From Chara braunii (Eukaryota > Streptophyta > Charophyceae > Charales > Characeae), in NCBI GenBank assembly GCA_003427395.1, contig BFEA01000075.1, positions 2,992,844 through 3,022,285 of the forward strand: a stretch of 29,442 nucleotides of DNA, in the 5' to 3' direction. Within the stretch, counting starts at the first letter, position 1. Each line of letters begins with the position of its first letter. Shown piece by piece: positions 18,531-29,442 of the stretch. A program made the position numbers and the translations under genes. The notes beneath the pieces are model-generated. The model was not told the DNA's origin and did not search any database. It was given only the letters and a program-made list of their open reading frames with translations.

Positions 18531-18576
18531 GCCCGTACGTACGGAGGTCTGCCCGGGGACCTCCGTACGTACGGGC
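18531..18576. promoter_or_regulatory. Perfect 19-bp-arm palindrome upstream of a TATA box
   Basis: Arms GCCCGTACGTACGGAGGTC (18,531-18,549) and its exact complement (18,558-18,576) around an 8-bp spacer that contains CCCGGG. It ends 11 bp before the TATA run at 18,588. It could be a dimeric binding site or a cruciform. Confidence 0.85.
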
Positions 18577-18587
18577 TGGTGACCCTG

Positions 18588-18596
18588 TATATATAT
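18588..18596 (+). promoter_or_regulatory. TATA box upstream of the hammerhead
   Basis: TATATATAT in a GC-rich setting. A transcript starting about 30 bp downstream would include the ribozyme roughly 180 nt from its 5' end. Confidence 0.5.
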
Positions 18597-18787
18597 GCCT
18601 CTAGTGCCAGCGGCGTGTCTGGAGTGTATTTTTTGGCTGTGACAGACCTTTCTTTGTTTCGTGGATGTTTTGCTGGCTTGTGACGGGGTGTGAACCGACA
18701 GTCCGTAGAGTTTTCCATCTGGTGTGGGTGAGTGATAGTCTACTTTGATTTTAGTTAAGGTAGATTATCATTTACAGTGTAATCAGT

Positions 18788-18869
18788 GAGGGGATTCTGC
18801 AGACTGTTGAGGGCTCAGCCTCCTGATGAGTCGGTGAAACTCCGACGAAACAGTTTGTCACAGCCCCTC
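18788..18869 (+). ncRNA. Type III hammerhead self-cleaving ribozyme
   Basis: All core elements are present in order. CAGACTGT (18,800-18,807) forms the stem III 5' strand. T at 18,808 is H17, with cleavage after it. Stem I is GAGG (18,809-18,812) with CCTC (18,819-18,822). The core CTGATGA is at 18,823-18,829. Stem II is GTCGG/CCGAC (18,830-18,834, 18,842-18,846) with a 7-nt loop. GAA is at 18,847-18,849 and ACAGTTTG (18,850-18,857) is the stem III 3' strand, 8 bp with one G-U. An outer GAGGGG/CCCCTC pairing (18,788-18,793, 18,864-18,869) extends stem III across a 6x6 internal loop. Stems I and II are closed and III is open, so it is type III, the kind found in plant LTR retrozymes and viroid-like RNAs. 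The cleavage triplet GTT is permitted but less favourable than GTC. Confidence 0.92.
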
Positions 18870-18928
18870 GTTTGTTGTCTTTTTCTCTCTCTTTGCCTAC
18901 GGTTTACCGGGCAGTTCTGTTTGTGACG

Positions 18929-18954
<26 letters not shown>
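18929..18954. repeat. (AT)n microsatellite
   Basis: Thirteen AT dinucleotides, 70 bp downstream of the ribozyme. Confidence 0.95.
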
Positions 18955-18959
<5 letters not shown>

Positions 18960-20150
18960 TTCAAGTCTGGTTTAAGTCCTGAAAGTCAAACTCAAAGTCA
19001 AAGTAAGGGTGCACGCAGTACTCTGTTAAACATAGCAAGGAGCACGCATATGGGTTATAACTTGGTTTATAGAAGGAGATGAAAGATTCTCTCTCAGTTC
19101 CCTGCCTCTAGAACTCCTCCTGAGTTCCGGCAGAGACCCCGCAATCGGTGGGGTAACCTCCTACGAAGGCCTTGATGCGGTCCTACGGGTTGCAATCCCG
19201 CTTTCCGCCTTGCTCTCAGAACAGGACTAGACTTAGAGTAAGAAAGAAAGAAGGAGGGGTTTCAGACTCTCAAGATACAAGAGGGAGACTGACTCAACTC
19301 CCAGGAGAGAGCCTTGTAAACTTCATGCGCCTAACGGCCCGCAATGATGGCCGAAACACACAACAACTCGGTTAAACCAGAGTCAAACTGCCTTTGACGA
19401 TCCTCCAACTTTAAATCAAACCCTCCCTTTAAATCATGATGCCGCTTCCCTCGGACTAAACTAACTACGCAATTAAGTAAATCGCGTTCATATAGAGTAC
19501 ATCCTTGTGTTCTAGTCGAAAAGTACATTACACCTTGACAAGACTAAGGCGCGCATAGCTGCTCCATGATGGCGCAGCAAACGCGTGCACAACGAACATC
19601 TGGTGATATACAGCAGCACGCCCAACTCACCAACAAAAGGCTAAGCTTAGTTATGAACTAGTATGGGTAGGCAGCAGCTGCAGCCTCTCCCTGGCCAGGC
19701 AACAAGCAACAACGATGTTTTAGCTGTATAATGGCATCACCGTTCTCTATTGCATTTGTCCAATGATAATCATTTTCCGACTAGGTAGGATTATGGGTAA
19801 CGGCTACTCAACAGATGCAGCACAACTCACTGCACCTTAACACACTAAGGCCCAGCAGCGGATCAACAAGCTCAGTAGGCAACACAACTATTCCAGCGGC
19901 AATTCGTACAGGGAGAACACAGCGATCTCAGTGTGTATAACAAGGCACAACACCGATAGCAGCAGGGCGGAATATACATTGGGAAATGTAAAACAATACA
20001 GCCCAAACCCTGCCGCGAAACACATGTTGGGCTCTATTACAGCAAAAAAAACTAGGTTACCAATGGTCCGAAGACCGGACGTCTCCCCCGGACGTCAGGG
20101 TCGGAGGAAGACAATTTTGTTTGTGTTTGACTTGGTCAACCAAAGGTTGG
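18960..20150. other. No gene or structural repeat recognised
   Basis: Only short ORFs without protein-like composition. A faint repeated phrase (CACCTTGACAAGACTAAGGC at about 19,531 and CACCTTAACACACTAAGGC at about 19,834) was noted. It might be the internal part of the ribozyme-bearing element, but nothing in it proves that. Confidence 0.4.
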
Positions 20151-20152
20151 GC

Positions 20153-20873
20153 AAGTCTCCATAAGTTTGGGAAGACCCGGTGCTATGTTTATTTTTGAAT
20201 TGCCTGGAGGACCAGACATGTTCCATAAGTTTGGGTGGTCTTTCTTACTCTGACTTGTGAGGACTGTTTGTGGCTGACTTTTTAGGAACCAAGCATGGTC
20301 CCATTGGTTTTGATGGCTTGGTTACCTTGTTTATTTTCGGTTTTTTCAGTTTTTTTTGGTTCTGAACGAGGGGGTCTAAGCATGTTCCGTAAGTTTTGGT
20401 GGCTCAACCCCTTCCTGTTTTATTTAAGAGAACGAATCAGGCAAAGGACTTGACATGTTCCATAAGTTTTGGTGTTTTTTTTGTCCAATTCCGCGCACAT
20501 GCTGGAACCAAACGATTATTATTTGGCTATATTTTATTATTACTTTATCTATGAACAGGTTAGTCATACATTGTTTCATAAGTTTAGGTGGCCTAACTAT
20601 AGTTTATCACAAATTGGAGAGAGCATAAACTAAGAATAAACTGGTGGTACGAAGAGGCGGGATGAACCTCGAGTTAAAGTTGATCGGTTCAGTCATATGC
20701 TACCTTAAAAGACTAAGTGCAGATAATTATATAAAACTTGGATACTTAAACAGTTCAGGGGGACTAGGGTGGCCTAGTCATATGCCCAAAGAAGAGAAAA
20801 GTTGTTGTGCCCTGTGTTTGTGTCTATTCAATGGCTGAGCTAGACATGTTCCAGAAGTTTGAGTGGTCTAGTT
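20153..20873 (+). repeat. Seven dispersed copies of an approximately 27-bp motif
   Basis: Consensus GACATGTTCCATAAGTTTGG followed by GTGGYCT. Copies begin at about 20,153, 20,214, 20,292, 20,378, 20,451, 20,567 and 20,841, all in the same direction. The first spacings are 61-117 bp, so this may be a decayed tandem repeat with unit near 75 bp. No gene accompanies it. Confidence 0.75.
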
Positions 20874-21160
20874 TTATGCCTTATGTAAGCTGGATATAAG
20901 GGATAAATCATTGAAAAATTATGAATTATTGTTTGATAAGGTTGACTTGGGGCTGGTGAGTGTACTTACCTTTGTGGTTTGTCTTGCATGTGGTTGAATG
21001 AAATTATTTACTTAGTCCGAGTTTCAATTCGATAGGTAGTTGCTTTAGCTGCTCGCCACGTGCTAGAGCGATAGGAGTTAGTTTAATTTTTGCATTTTCT
21101 TAGCCAAGTTTATTTTACTTAGGTCGATTTCTGCATTTTCTGGGATCATTTATTATACTT
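20874..21160. other. No feature seen
   Basis: A/T-rich unique sequence without an ORF. Confidence 0.4.
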
Positions 21161-21164
21161 GGTC

Positions 21165-21475
21165 TTGTATAAATCTTGGTAAGTCACTTTCTTTACGGGA
21201 AACGCTGCCGAAATTTATGCAAATCCAATGAGTTAGTCAAAATTTGACTTTTTAAGGTTCAACTTGTCTAATTTTTATGCATGGCTTAGTAAAAATCTGG
21301 AGAGTCTCCTTTTCTAAAGGGAGCGCTGCCCAAATTTTTGTTAATTCAGAAGTTAGACAAAGTTTGACTTTGGAAAGTTGAAGACTATTTCTGTTTTCAT
21401 ATTTGGGCTTTTATAAATTCTGACAAGGCACTTTTCCTACGGGAAGCGCTGCCGAAATTTTCTCAGTTTAGAGGA
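21165..21475. repeat. 122-bp unit repeated three times
   Basis: CGCTGCCGAAATT or CGCTGCCCAAATT at 21,203, 21,324 and 21,447, each preceded by an AAATCTKG..AAGTCNCTTTTC..ACGGGAA stretch and followed by a TTGACTTT box. Diverged tandem triplication. Confidence 0.75.
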
Positions 21476-23109
21476 GGTAGGTTATATTTTGACAGGTAAT
21501 GATTCTAGCTGTTCACTCTGCATAGGAGAAATTTTGTCAGGGTCTACCTTTCTTTGGACACTTGCTTAGGGGTAGATTTAGGCTTAGTTAATTAGAACGA
21601 TGTTTGAGTAAGATCGTGATATGGAGGTTATTTTTCATGGACTTATAAGTTTAGCTTGGGGGTTGACCTGCCTTATGTTACAGGTCCTCTTGATCGTTTG
21701 ATTCAGGATTTGGGCTAGATTCAGCTTGATCCTACAAGGATCATCTTCTGTTATCACTGATAACAGGTCGGTTGTCGATTCGTCGACTTACAACTCAACT
21801 CCAATCCACTCTTGCCACTCAGCCTAAAAACTTTAGTCTTTTGATTTGAACTGTTTTATTGTGTTTTCATCCGGACTTTATTTGAATGGCATATTAACGA
21901 AAAAACTGAGTATTTTATTTCGAGGAGTTGCACAAGAGTGAGGCTTGTATGGCTAAAGCGAGGGGTGTGAGTGCAGAGAATGATTGAAGTTAACCTCGTG
22001 TAGTGTGTGAACTTTTGGTTGACTCTTTGATATAATTGGAGGTATGTTTGTGGTTCATACTTTGGATTTGACTGTCTGCGATCACATATGTATATACGAC
22101 TGAGAGGAGTCCCACTATGATTGTGAGAAGTAATCGTCATATATTTATAACCCTTTATGTACTATATGTTTATATACAAATGCTTTGAGTGTTCGCATGC
22201 CCTATTATGGTCATGCGCAAGGGTTGAACAAATCATGCCTTGAGAGAAAGGGGAGATCCCCCCTTTCAATCTTTTTTTTTTTTTTAAGTTTTTTTTTTAT
22301 GGTTGGACGTTGTAGTCCGTGACAACCGTCAAAGTCAAACCCCTTGATTTCTCTCCAAACCCTAGATGATGGAGTTGGTCTCGAGGGCGATAAGGGACGA
22401 TTGTCACCACAGGTATGAACTTGTGTGCCACCCACTCTCCGCAGGGTGCAGAAGAGGTTCTCAACCAAACTTGGCGGTTGTCTAGTGTCGCGAGATCAAC
22501 ACCTCAAGGCGCGTGTCAGCCGACACTTGAGTGTCGAATGCGACCCTCGAGATTCATGAGGACCGCATGAGTATGAGTACTAAATAGTACGCCATCATTG
22601 CGACTGCTTGCGTATGCCTGCATTGCGAATCGATATGAGTTAGTCCTGTGTCCGTGCAGTTTTATATTAAGTCTAGCGCACGTCACCTATCCGATTTCCA
22701 CGTCGGAAGGTTATGGGATGACTACCAAAGGGACTAGGAGTGTTGTCGCATTGTTTGTTCGGTGTCATTCTGTATGTGTGTGTGTGTGCGTGTTCTAATT
22801 TTTATGTCTTTGAAGCGGTGTATGCATGGTGTGTGGGATACGTCATAGTCCATCAACGACAAGTCGTGCTTGGGACCTCGGCCCCCCAAGGCGTCGGTTC
22901 GCGTGTGGGTCCGATAGAGGTGTAAAACCGCGCGTACCCCCTATGTTACAGCGAACGAGAAATGCCCTTGGCTGGTCCACCTCTACGATTGCAGCTGATT
23001 AGCTTTCGCACTGTGGACTGTTAGCTCGGCGGGGATACGCCCACCGAAGCGAGGTGACAACTCCCGCAAGGTGGAGGTAAGTCGTGCCTCACGTAGGCTC
23101 TACATGCCT
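21476..23109. other. No gene seen; T-runs and TG microsatellite
   Basis: Contains two T-runs at about 22,271-22,300 that could be the poly(A) tail of a minus-strand retroposon, a 9-bp-order inverted repeat near 21,750 (TTATCACTGATAA), and a short (TG)n at 22,775-22,788. No ORF had protein-like features. Confidence 0.4.
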
Positions 23110-26100
23110 CTACTTCACTTTACTGTACTCTAATCTACCCACTCTACTTTTCTCTACTCTACTCTAGTAAACTCTACTCTACTCTAAGATATTCTACAAC
23201 ACTCTACTCCACTCTACTCGACGACACTCTACTCTACTCTACTTTATTACACTCTATGACACTCTACTCTACTCTACTGTACAAAATTCTACTCCACGAC
23301 TCTCTACACTACTCTACTTTACGATACTCTACGCCACGCTCCGACACTCTAGTCTACTGTACTGTACGATACTCTACGACACTCTACACTACTCTACTGT
23401 ACAAAATTCAACTCTACTGTACTCTAGTGTACGATTCTCTACTCTACTCTACTCTACTCTACTCTACTCTACTCTATTCTACGACACTCTAGTCTACTCT
23501 ACGACACTTTGTTGTACTCTACGACACTTTATAGTACTCTACGATACTTCATTCTACTCTACAATATTTCATTATTTTCTACGACACTACATTCTAATGT
23601 ACGATATTCTACTCTGTTCTACGTTGCTCTACGAAACTTCACGATACTCTACGACACTCTACTGTACTCTACTGTACTCTACTGTACTCTACTGTACAAA
23701 ATTCTACTCTACTTTACTCTACTTTACGACTCTCTAGTCTACTCTACTCTACGCCCCTCTACTCTACTCTAACACTCTCTACTCTACTCTACGACACTCT
23801 TGTCTACTCTACAACACTCCATTCTACTTTACGTCACTCTACTCTATTCTACGACACTGCACCCTGCTCTACGATATTCTACTTTACTCTACAACGCTCT
23901 ATGACACCTTACTTTACTCTACGATACTCTACTTTATGATACTCAACTTCACTTTATGACACTCTACTCTACTCTACTTTATGCTACTCTGCTCTACGAC
24001 ACTCTATTCTCTTGAACGACACTCGACTGTAATGTAGTCCAAGTCACTCCACAATGCTCTACAACACTCTATTGTACTCTACAACACTCTACGACACTCT
24101 ACGACACGTTGCGACGCTCTATTCTACTTTACTCTGCTCTACTCTACTCTACGACTCTCTATTCTACTCTACTCTACTTTACTGTACTCTACTCTAATCT
24201 ACTCTACTGTAGTCTACTTTACTCTACTCTACTCTACTCTACTCTACTCCGCTGTACTCAATTGTACTCTACTCTGCTCTACTCTCCTCTACTCTCCTCT
24301 GCTCTCCTCTACTCTACTCTACTTTACTCTACTCTACTCTACTCCACTCTACTCCACTCTACTTTACTCTACTCTACCTATTTTACTATACTCCACTGCA
24401 CTACAGTCTAGTCTACTTTAAGAAACTCTACAACACTCTACTCTACGATATTATACTCTACTGTACTCAGTGTAACTCAACTCTACTCTACTCTACTCTA
24501 CGATACGATACGATACGATACTTTGCTTCCCTCTACTTCACTTTACGCAAATCTACCCACTCTACTTTACTACACTCTACTCTACTCTATAAACTCTAGT
24601 CTACTCGAAGGCATTCTTTACTCTACTCTACTCTACTCTACTCTACTAAACTCTACTATACTCTAAGACATTCTACAACACTCCACTCCACTCTACTCAA
24701 CGACACTCTATTCTTCTCTACTTTACGACACTCTACGACACTCTACTTTACTCTACTGTACAAAATTTTACTCTACGACTCTCTACTCTACTCTACTTTA
24801 CAACACTCTGTGACACGCTCTGACACTCTACTCTACTCTATGACACTCTAGTCTACTCTACTTTACAACACTCTCGTCTACTGTACTGTACAAAACTCTA
24901 CTCCACTGTATTGTACTCTACGACTCTCTAGTCTACTCTGCTCTACGACACTCTACTCTACTCTACTCTTTTCTACGACACTCTACTCTACTTTATTCTA
25001 CGACACTCTCCTCTCCTCTATGACACTCTACTGTAGTCTACTCCACGTCACTCTACTCTGCTCTAGGACACTCTACAACACTCTACTGTACTCTATGGCA
25101 CTCTACTATACTTTACGACACTCTGCGGCACCCTACTCTACTCTACTTTACTCTACTCTACTCTACTTTACTCTACTCTACTCTACTCTACGACACTCTA
25201 CTCCACTATACTCTACTCTACTACACTCTACTCTACTTCACTTTACTTTACTCTACGACACTCGACACTCAACAACACTATGCTCTACTGTACGACACTC
25301 TACTCTACTCTACAACACTCTAGTCTACTCTATGACATTGTAGGGCGCTCTACTCTACTCTACGACCCTCTATTCTAGTCTACGACACTTTAGGACACTG
25401 CTCTACTCTACGGCACTATACTCTACTTTACGACATTCTACTATCCTGTACGACAATTTAAGACACTGTACTCTACTCTACAACACTCTACTCTTCTCGA
25501 TTCTACGAGACTCTGGTCTACTCAACGACACTCTATGGCACTCTATAACACTCTACTCTATGAAACTCTATAATACTCTGCGACACTCTACTCTACTATA
25601 TGATACTTTACAATACTCTACTTTACAACACTCTACTATACTTTACTGTACTCATTGACAGTCTCCTCTAGACTCTTGTGTTAAACTACTCTACTCTACG
25701 TTACTCTACGACACTCTACCGTACTCTGCTCTACCCTACTCTACGACACTCTATGACAGTCTACGTCATTCTACAACACTCTACAACACTCTACGACACT
25801 CTACGACACTACTCTACTCTACAATACTCTACAACACTCTTCTGTACTCGATGAAGGTCTAGGATACTCTACGACGCTCTACAAAACTTTACTCTACTCT
25901 ACTGTACTATATTCTAGCCTATTTTATTCTACTTTACTTTACTCTACTCTACTCTACTCTACTCTACTACTCTACTCTACTCTACTCTACTCTTCTCTGC
26001 TTTATTCTATTCTACTCTACTGTACTGTACTGTACTGTACTGTACTGTACTGTACTGTACTGTACTGTACTCTACTGTACTGTACTGTACTGTACTCTAC

Positions 26101-29055
26101 TCTACTCTACTCTACTCTACTCTACTCTACTCTACTCCACTCCACTCTACTCTACTCTACTCTACTCTACTTTACTCTACTCTACTCTACTCTACTCTAC
26201 TCTACTCTACTGTACTCTACTGTACTCTACTTTTCTCTACTCCACTCTGCTTTACTGTACTCTACCTACTTTACTCTACTCTACTATAGTCTACTTTAAG
26301 AAACTCTACAACACTCTACTCTACGACATTCCACTCTACTGTACACTGTGTAAGTCAACTCTTCTCTACTCTACTCTATTCTACGACACTCTGCTTCGCT
26401 CTACTTCACTTTACTCAAATCTACCCATTCTACTTTACTATACTCTACTCTACTCTACTAAACTCTACTCTACTCTAAGACATTCTTTACTCTACTTTAC
26501 TCTACTTTACTCTAAGATATTCGACAACACTCTACTCCACTCTACTCGACGACACTCTACTCTACTTTACTTTACGACACTCTATGACACTCTACTCTAC
26601 TCTCATGTACAAAATTTTATTCTAAGACTCTCTACTCTACTGTACTGTACAAAATCTTACTCTACGACGCCCTACTCTACTCTACTTTACGACACTTTAT
26701 GACACGCTCCGACACACTACTCTACGACACTCTAGTCTACTCTACTTTACGATATTCTAGTTTACTCTACCGTACAAAATTCTACTCTATTGCACTTTAC
26801 TCTATTGTACTCTACTTTACGACTCTTTAGTCTACTCTACTCTACTCTATGACACTTTACTGTACTTTACTCTACGCTACTCTACTCTACGACACTCTAC
26901 TCTCCTCTATGGCACTCTACTGTAATCTACTCCACGCCACTCTACTCTGCTCTAGGACACTCTACAACACTCTACTGTACTCTACGACACTCTACGACAC
27001 TCTACTTTACTCTGCTCTACTTTACTCTACTCTTCTCTACTCTACTCTACTCTACGCTACTCTACTCTACTCTACGACAATCTACAACACTCGACGACAC
27101 TCTACTGTACTCGACTATACTCCACTCTATGACACTATATGACACTATACTCTATTGTACTTCACTGTACCCTGCTCTACTCCACTCTATTTTACTCCAC
27201 TCTACCCACTCTACTCTAATCTACTACACTCTTTTCTACTATACTTCACTCTACTCTACGACACTCGATACTTAACGACACTATGCTCTACTGTACGGCA
27301 CTCTACTCTACGACACTCTGCTCTACTCTACAACACTCTAGTCTACTCTATGACATTGTAAGGCACTCTACTTTTCTCTACGACCCTTTCTTTTACTCTA
27401 TGACACTATAGGACACTCTACTCTACTCTACGATACTATACTCTAGTTTACGACATTCTACTCTCCTTTACGAAACATTAGGACACTCTACTCTAGTGTA
27501 CAACGCTGTACTCTTCTCTAGTGTACAACGCTGTACTCTTGTCCACTCTACGACACTCTGGTCTACTCAACAACACTCTGTGACCCTCTATAACACTCTA
27601 CTTTACCATACTCTACTATAAGACATTCTATTGTACGCTGCGACACTCTACTCTACTCTATGACACTTTACAATACTCTACTCTACAACACTCTACTATA
27701 CTTTACTCTACTCATCGACAGTGTACTCTATGCTCTACTGTTAGACTACTCTACTCTATTTTATTCTACGACACTTTTCTCTACTCTACTCTACTCTACC
27801 CTACGACACTCTACGACACTCTACGACACTACTATACTCTACAATACTCTACAACACTCTTTTGTACTTTATGACACTCTAGGACACTCTACGACACTCT
27901 ACAAAACTTTACTCTACTGTACTATACTTTATTCTACTCTACTCCATTCTACTTTACTCTACTTTACTTTACTCTACTCTACTCTACTTTACTCTACTCT
28001 ACTCTACTCTACTCTACTCTGCTCTGCTCTGCTCTGCTCTGCTCTGCTCTGCTCTACTCTACTCTACTCTACTCTACTCTACTCTACTCTNGCTCTACTC
28101 TACTCTACTCTACTCTACTCTACTCTACTCTACTCTACTCTACTCTACTCTACTCGACTCTACTCTACTCTACTCTACTCTGCTCTACTCTACTCTACTC
28201 TACTCTACTCTACAATTCTCTACTCCACTGTACCTACTTTACTCTACTTTAAGAAACTCTACAACACTCTACTCTATGACATTCAACTCTACTGTACTCA
28301 GTGTAACTCAACTTAACTCAACTCTACTCTACTCTACTCTACTCTACTCTACTTTACTCTACTCTACTCTACTCCACTCTACTCTACTCTACTCAACTCT
28401 ACTCTACGACACTTTGCGTCCCTCTACTTCACTTTACTCAAATCTACCTACCCTACTTAACTATGCTCTGCTCTACTCTAAGACATTTTTTACTCTACTC
28501 TACTCTACTAAACTCTAGTCTACTCTAAGACATTCTACAACACTGTAGTCCACTCTACTCGACGATACTCTACTCTACTCTAATGTATAAAATTTCACTC
28601 TACGACTCTCTACTCTACTCTACTTTACGACACTCTACGACACGCTCTGATACTATACTCTACTCTACGACACTGTAATCTACTCTACTGTACTCTACTC
28701 TACTCTGATGTACTCTACTCTACGACTCTCTCGTCTACTCTATGACACTCTACTCTACTTTACTCTACGCTACCCTACTCTACGACACTCTACTATCCGC
28801 TATTACACTCTACCGTAATCTACTCCACGCCACTCTACTCTGCTCTAGGACACTCTACAATACTCTGATGTACTATAGGGCACTCTACGACACTCTGCGA
28901 CACTCTGTGGCACTCTACTCTACTTTACTCTAGTCTGCTCTACTTTACTCTAGTCTACTCTACTCGACTCGACTCTACTCTACTCTACTCTACTCTACTC
29001 TACTCTACTCTACTCTACCCTACTCTACTCTACCCTACTCTACTCTAGGGTACTC
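23110..29055. repeat. CTCTA pentamer satellite with higher-order repeats
   Basis: About 5.9 kb made of CTCTA/CTACT pentamers mixed with variants (CGACACTCTA, CTGTA, CTTTA, CTCTG). A fixed landmark TACTTCACTTTA followed by ATCTACC appears at 23,111, 24,534, 26,402 and 28,425, giving units of about 1,423, 1,868 and 2,023 bp. Each unit repeats the same order of variant pentamers (TACAAAATTCTA box, pure CTCTA run, TTTAAGAAACTCTACAACACTCTA box, CAGTGTAACTCA box). Open frames on the plus strand arise because the pentamer contains no stop in any register; they are not genes. One N at 28,091. Confidence 0.96.
26021..26100. repeat. Homogenised CTGTA block inside the satellite
   Basis: About 15 CTGTA pentamers occur nearly back to back, broken by one CTCTA, between blocks of CTCTA. 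A comparable block of seven CTCTG pentamers is at about 28,018-28,053, and a CGATA block at 24,508-24,521. Confidence 0.9.
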
Positions 29056-29127
29056 TCCTGCTGTGTATCTTTTTAACGGAGAACGTGAAACATTGAACGC
29101 GCGTTCATCCGTTTAACGGCCCCCCGA

Positions 29128-29442
29128 CCCCCGTTAAATCGCGTTAAACGCAAAAACGGGGGTGTCGTGTCGAATTAGGAAAAACGAAATTCGCGTGTTG
29201 GGCTTCGGACATGTGTACCTACGTGCCCGAATACTAAAACCAGAAAAAAAAAAAAAAATTTGGCCGCCATACCCCGCCCCCCCCCACATTCCCCTGGGGG
29301 CCCCAATTTCCCCAAAAACTACACTTACACCACAAACACACCTCCGACCTCCAAAGTTGCACAACCACCCCCACTCACCACCGCTCACCCCCGACCCCTA
29401 CTACCCGGCCCCGTTAAATCGCGTTAAACGCAAAAACGGGGG
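29128..29442. repeat. Start of an approximately 280-bp repeat with TTTAACGG palindromes
   Basis: CCCCGTTAAATCGCG..AAAAACGGGGG occurs at about 29,129-29,162 and again at 29,409-29,442, 280 bp apart. The first copy is preceded by TTTAACGG, complementary to CCGTTAAA. Homopolymer runs of A (about 15) and C (9) lie between. It continues past the window. Confidence 0.75.

Noticed and set aside
18857-18960. Retrozyme primer-binding site (tRNA-Met type) after the ribozyme
   Set aside because: No TGGTATCAGAGC-like sequence was found, so the retrozyme assignment remains open.
22271-22300. Poly(A) tail of a LINE or SINE on the minus strand
   Set aside because: Two T-runs alone; no RT, box A/B or target-site duplication was found beside them.
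23256-28933. Many plus-strand ORFs rich in Leu, Tyr, Ser and Thr
   Set aside because: CTCTA pentamers contain no stop codon in any plus-strand register, so long frames arise automatically; the minus strand hits TAG in every frame.

Overview
The window reads as accessory DNA from a large plant-type nuclear genome, most likely a charophyte green alga close to Chara. This is inferred from the style of its Ty3-type pol proteins (for example an ADGxSRVxW box at the end of RNase H) and from an 18-nt match to the 3' end of plant tRNA-Asp. No intact host protein gene could be recognised. Nearly everything is mobile-element or satellite sequence, and the coding parts are decayed.

Region 1 (about 1-17,991) looks like most of one very large minus-strand Ty3/gypsy retrotransposon. 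From its 5' end (right) to its 3' end (left) it has: a putative 4.3-kb LTR (13,677-17,991) containing an 83-bp triple-hairpin array, a minus-strand TATA box and several minisatellites; a tRNA-Asp primer-binding site (13,655-13,672); a leader ORF built from repeated protein modules (11,855-13,405); gag with a CCHC knuckle; a DSG protease; reverse transcriptase; RNase H; integrase with a GPF motif; a 46-bp minisatellite; an approximately 3-kb tail with a TATA-driven ORF on the opposite strand; and the start of the other LTR (1-391), which matches 17,601-17,991 at a constant offset of 17,600. A second reverse-transcriptase element, most like Penelope-type, lies between RNase H and integrase.

Region 2 (17,992-23,109) has no convincing ORF. 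Its most notable feature is a textbook type III hammerhead ribozyme at 18,788-18,869, on the same strand as, and about 200 bp downstream of, a TATA box and a perfect 19-bp-arm palindrome. The rest holds a 192-bp duplication, an AT microsatellite, a dispersed approximately 27-bp motif in seven copies and a 122-bp triplicated unit.

Region 3 (about 23,110-29,055) is a 5.9-kb satellite of CTCTA-type pentamers with a higher-order structure of 1.4-2.0 kb. The last 390 bp begin a different, approximately 280-bp repeat. The window has one 240-N gap (14,841-15,080) and a single N at 28,091.
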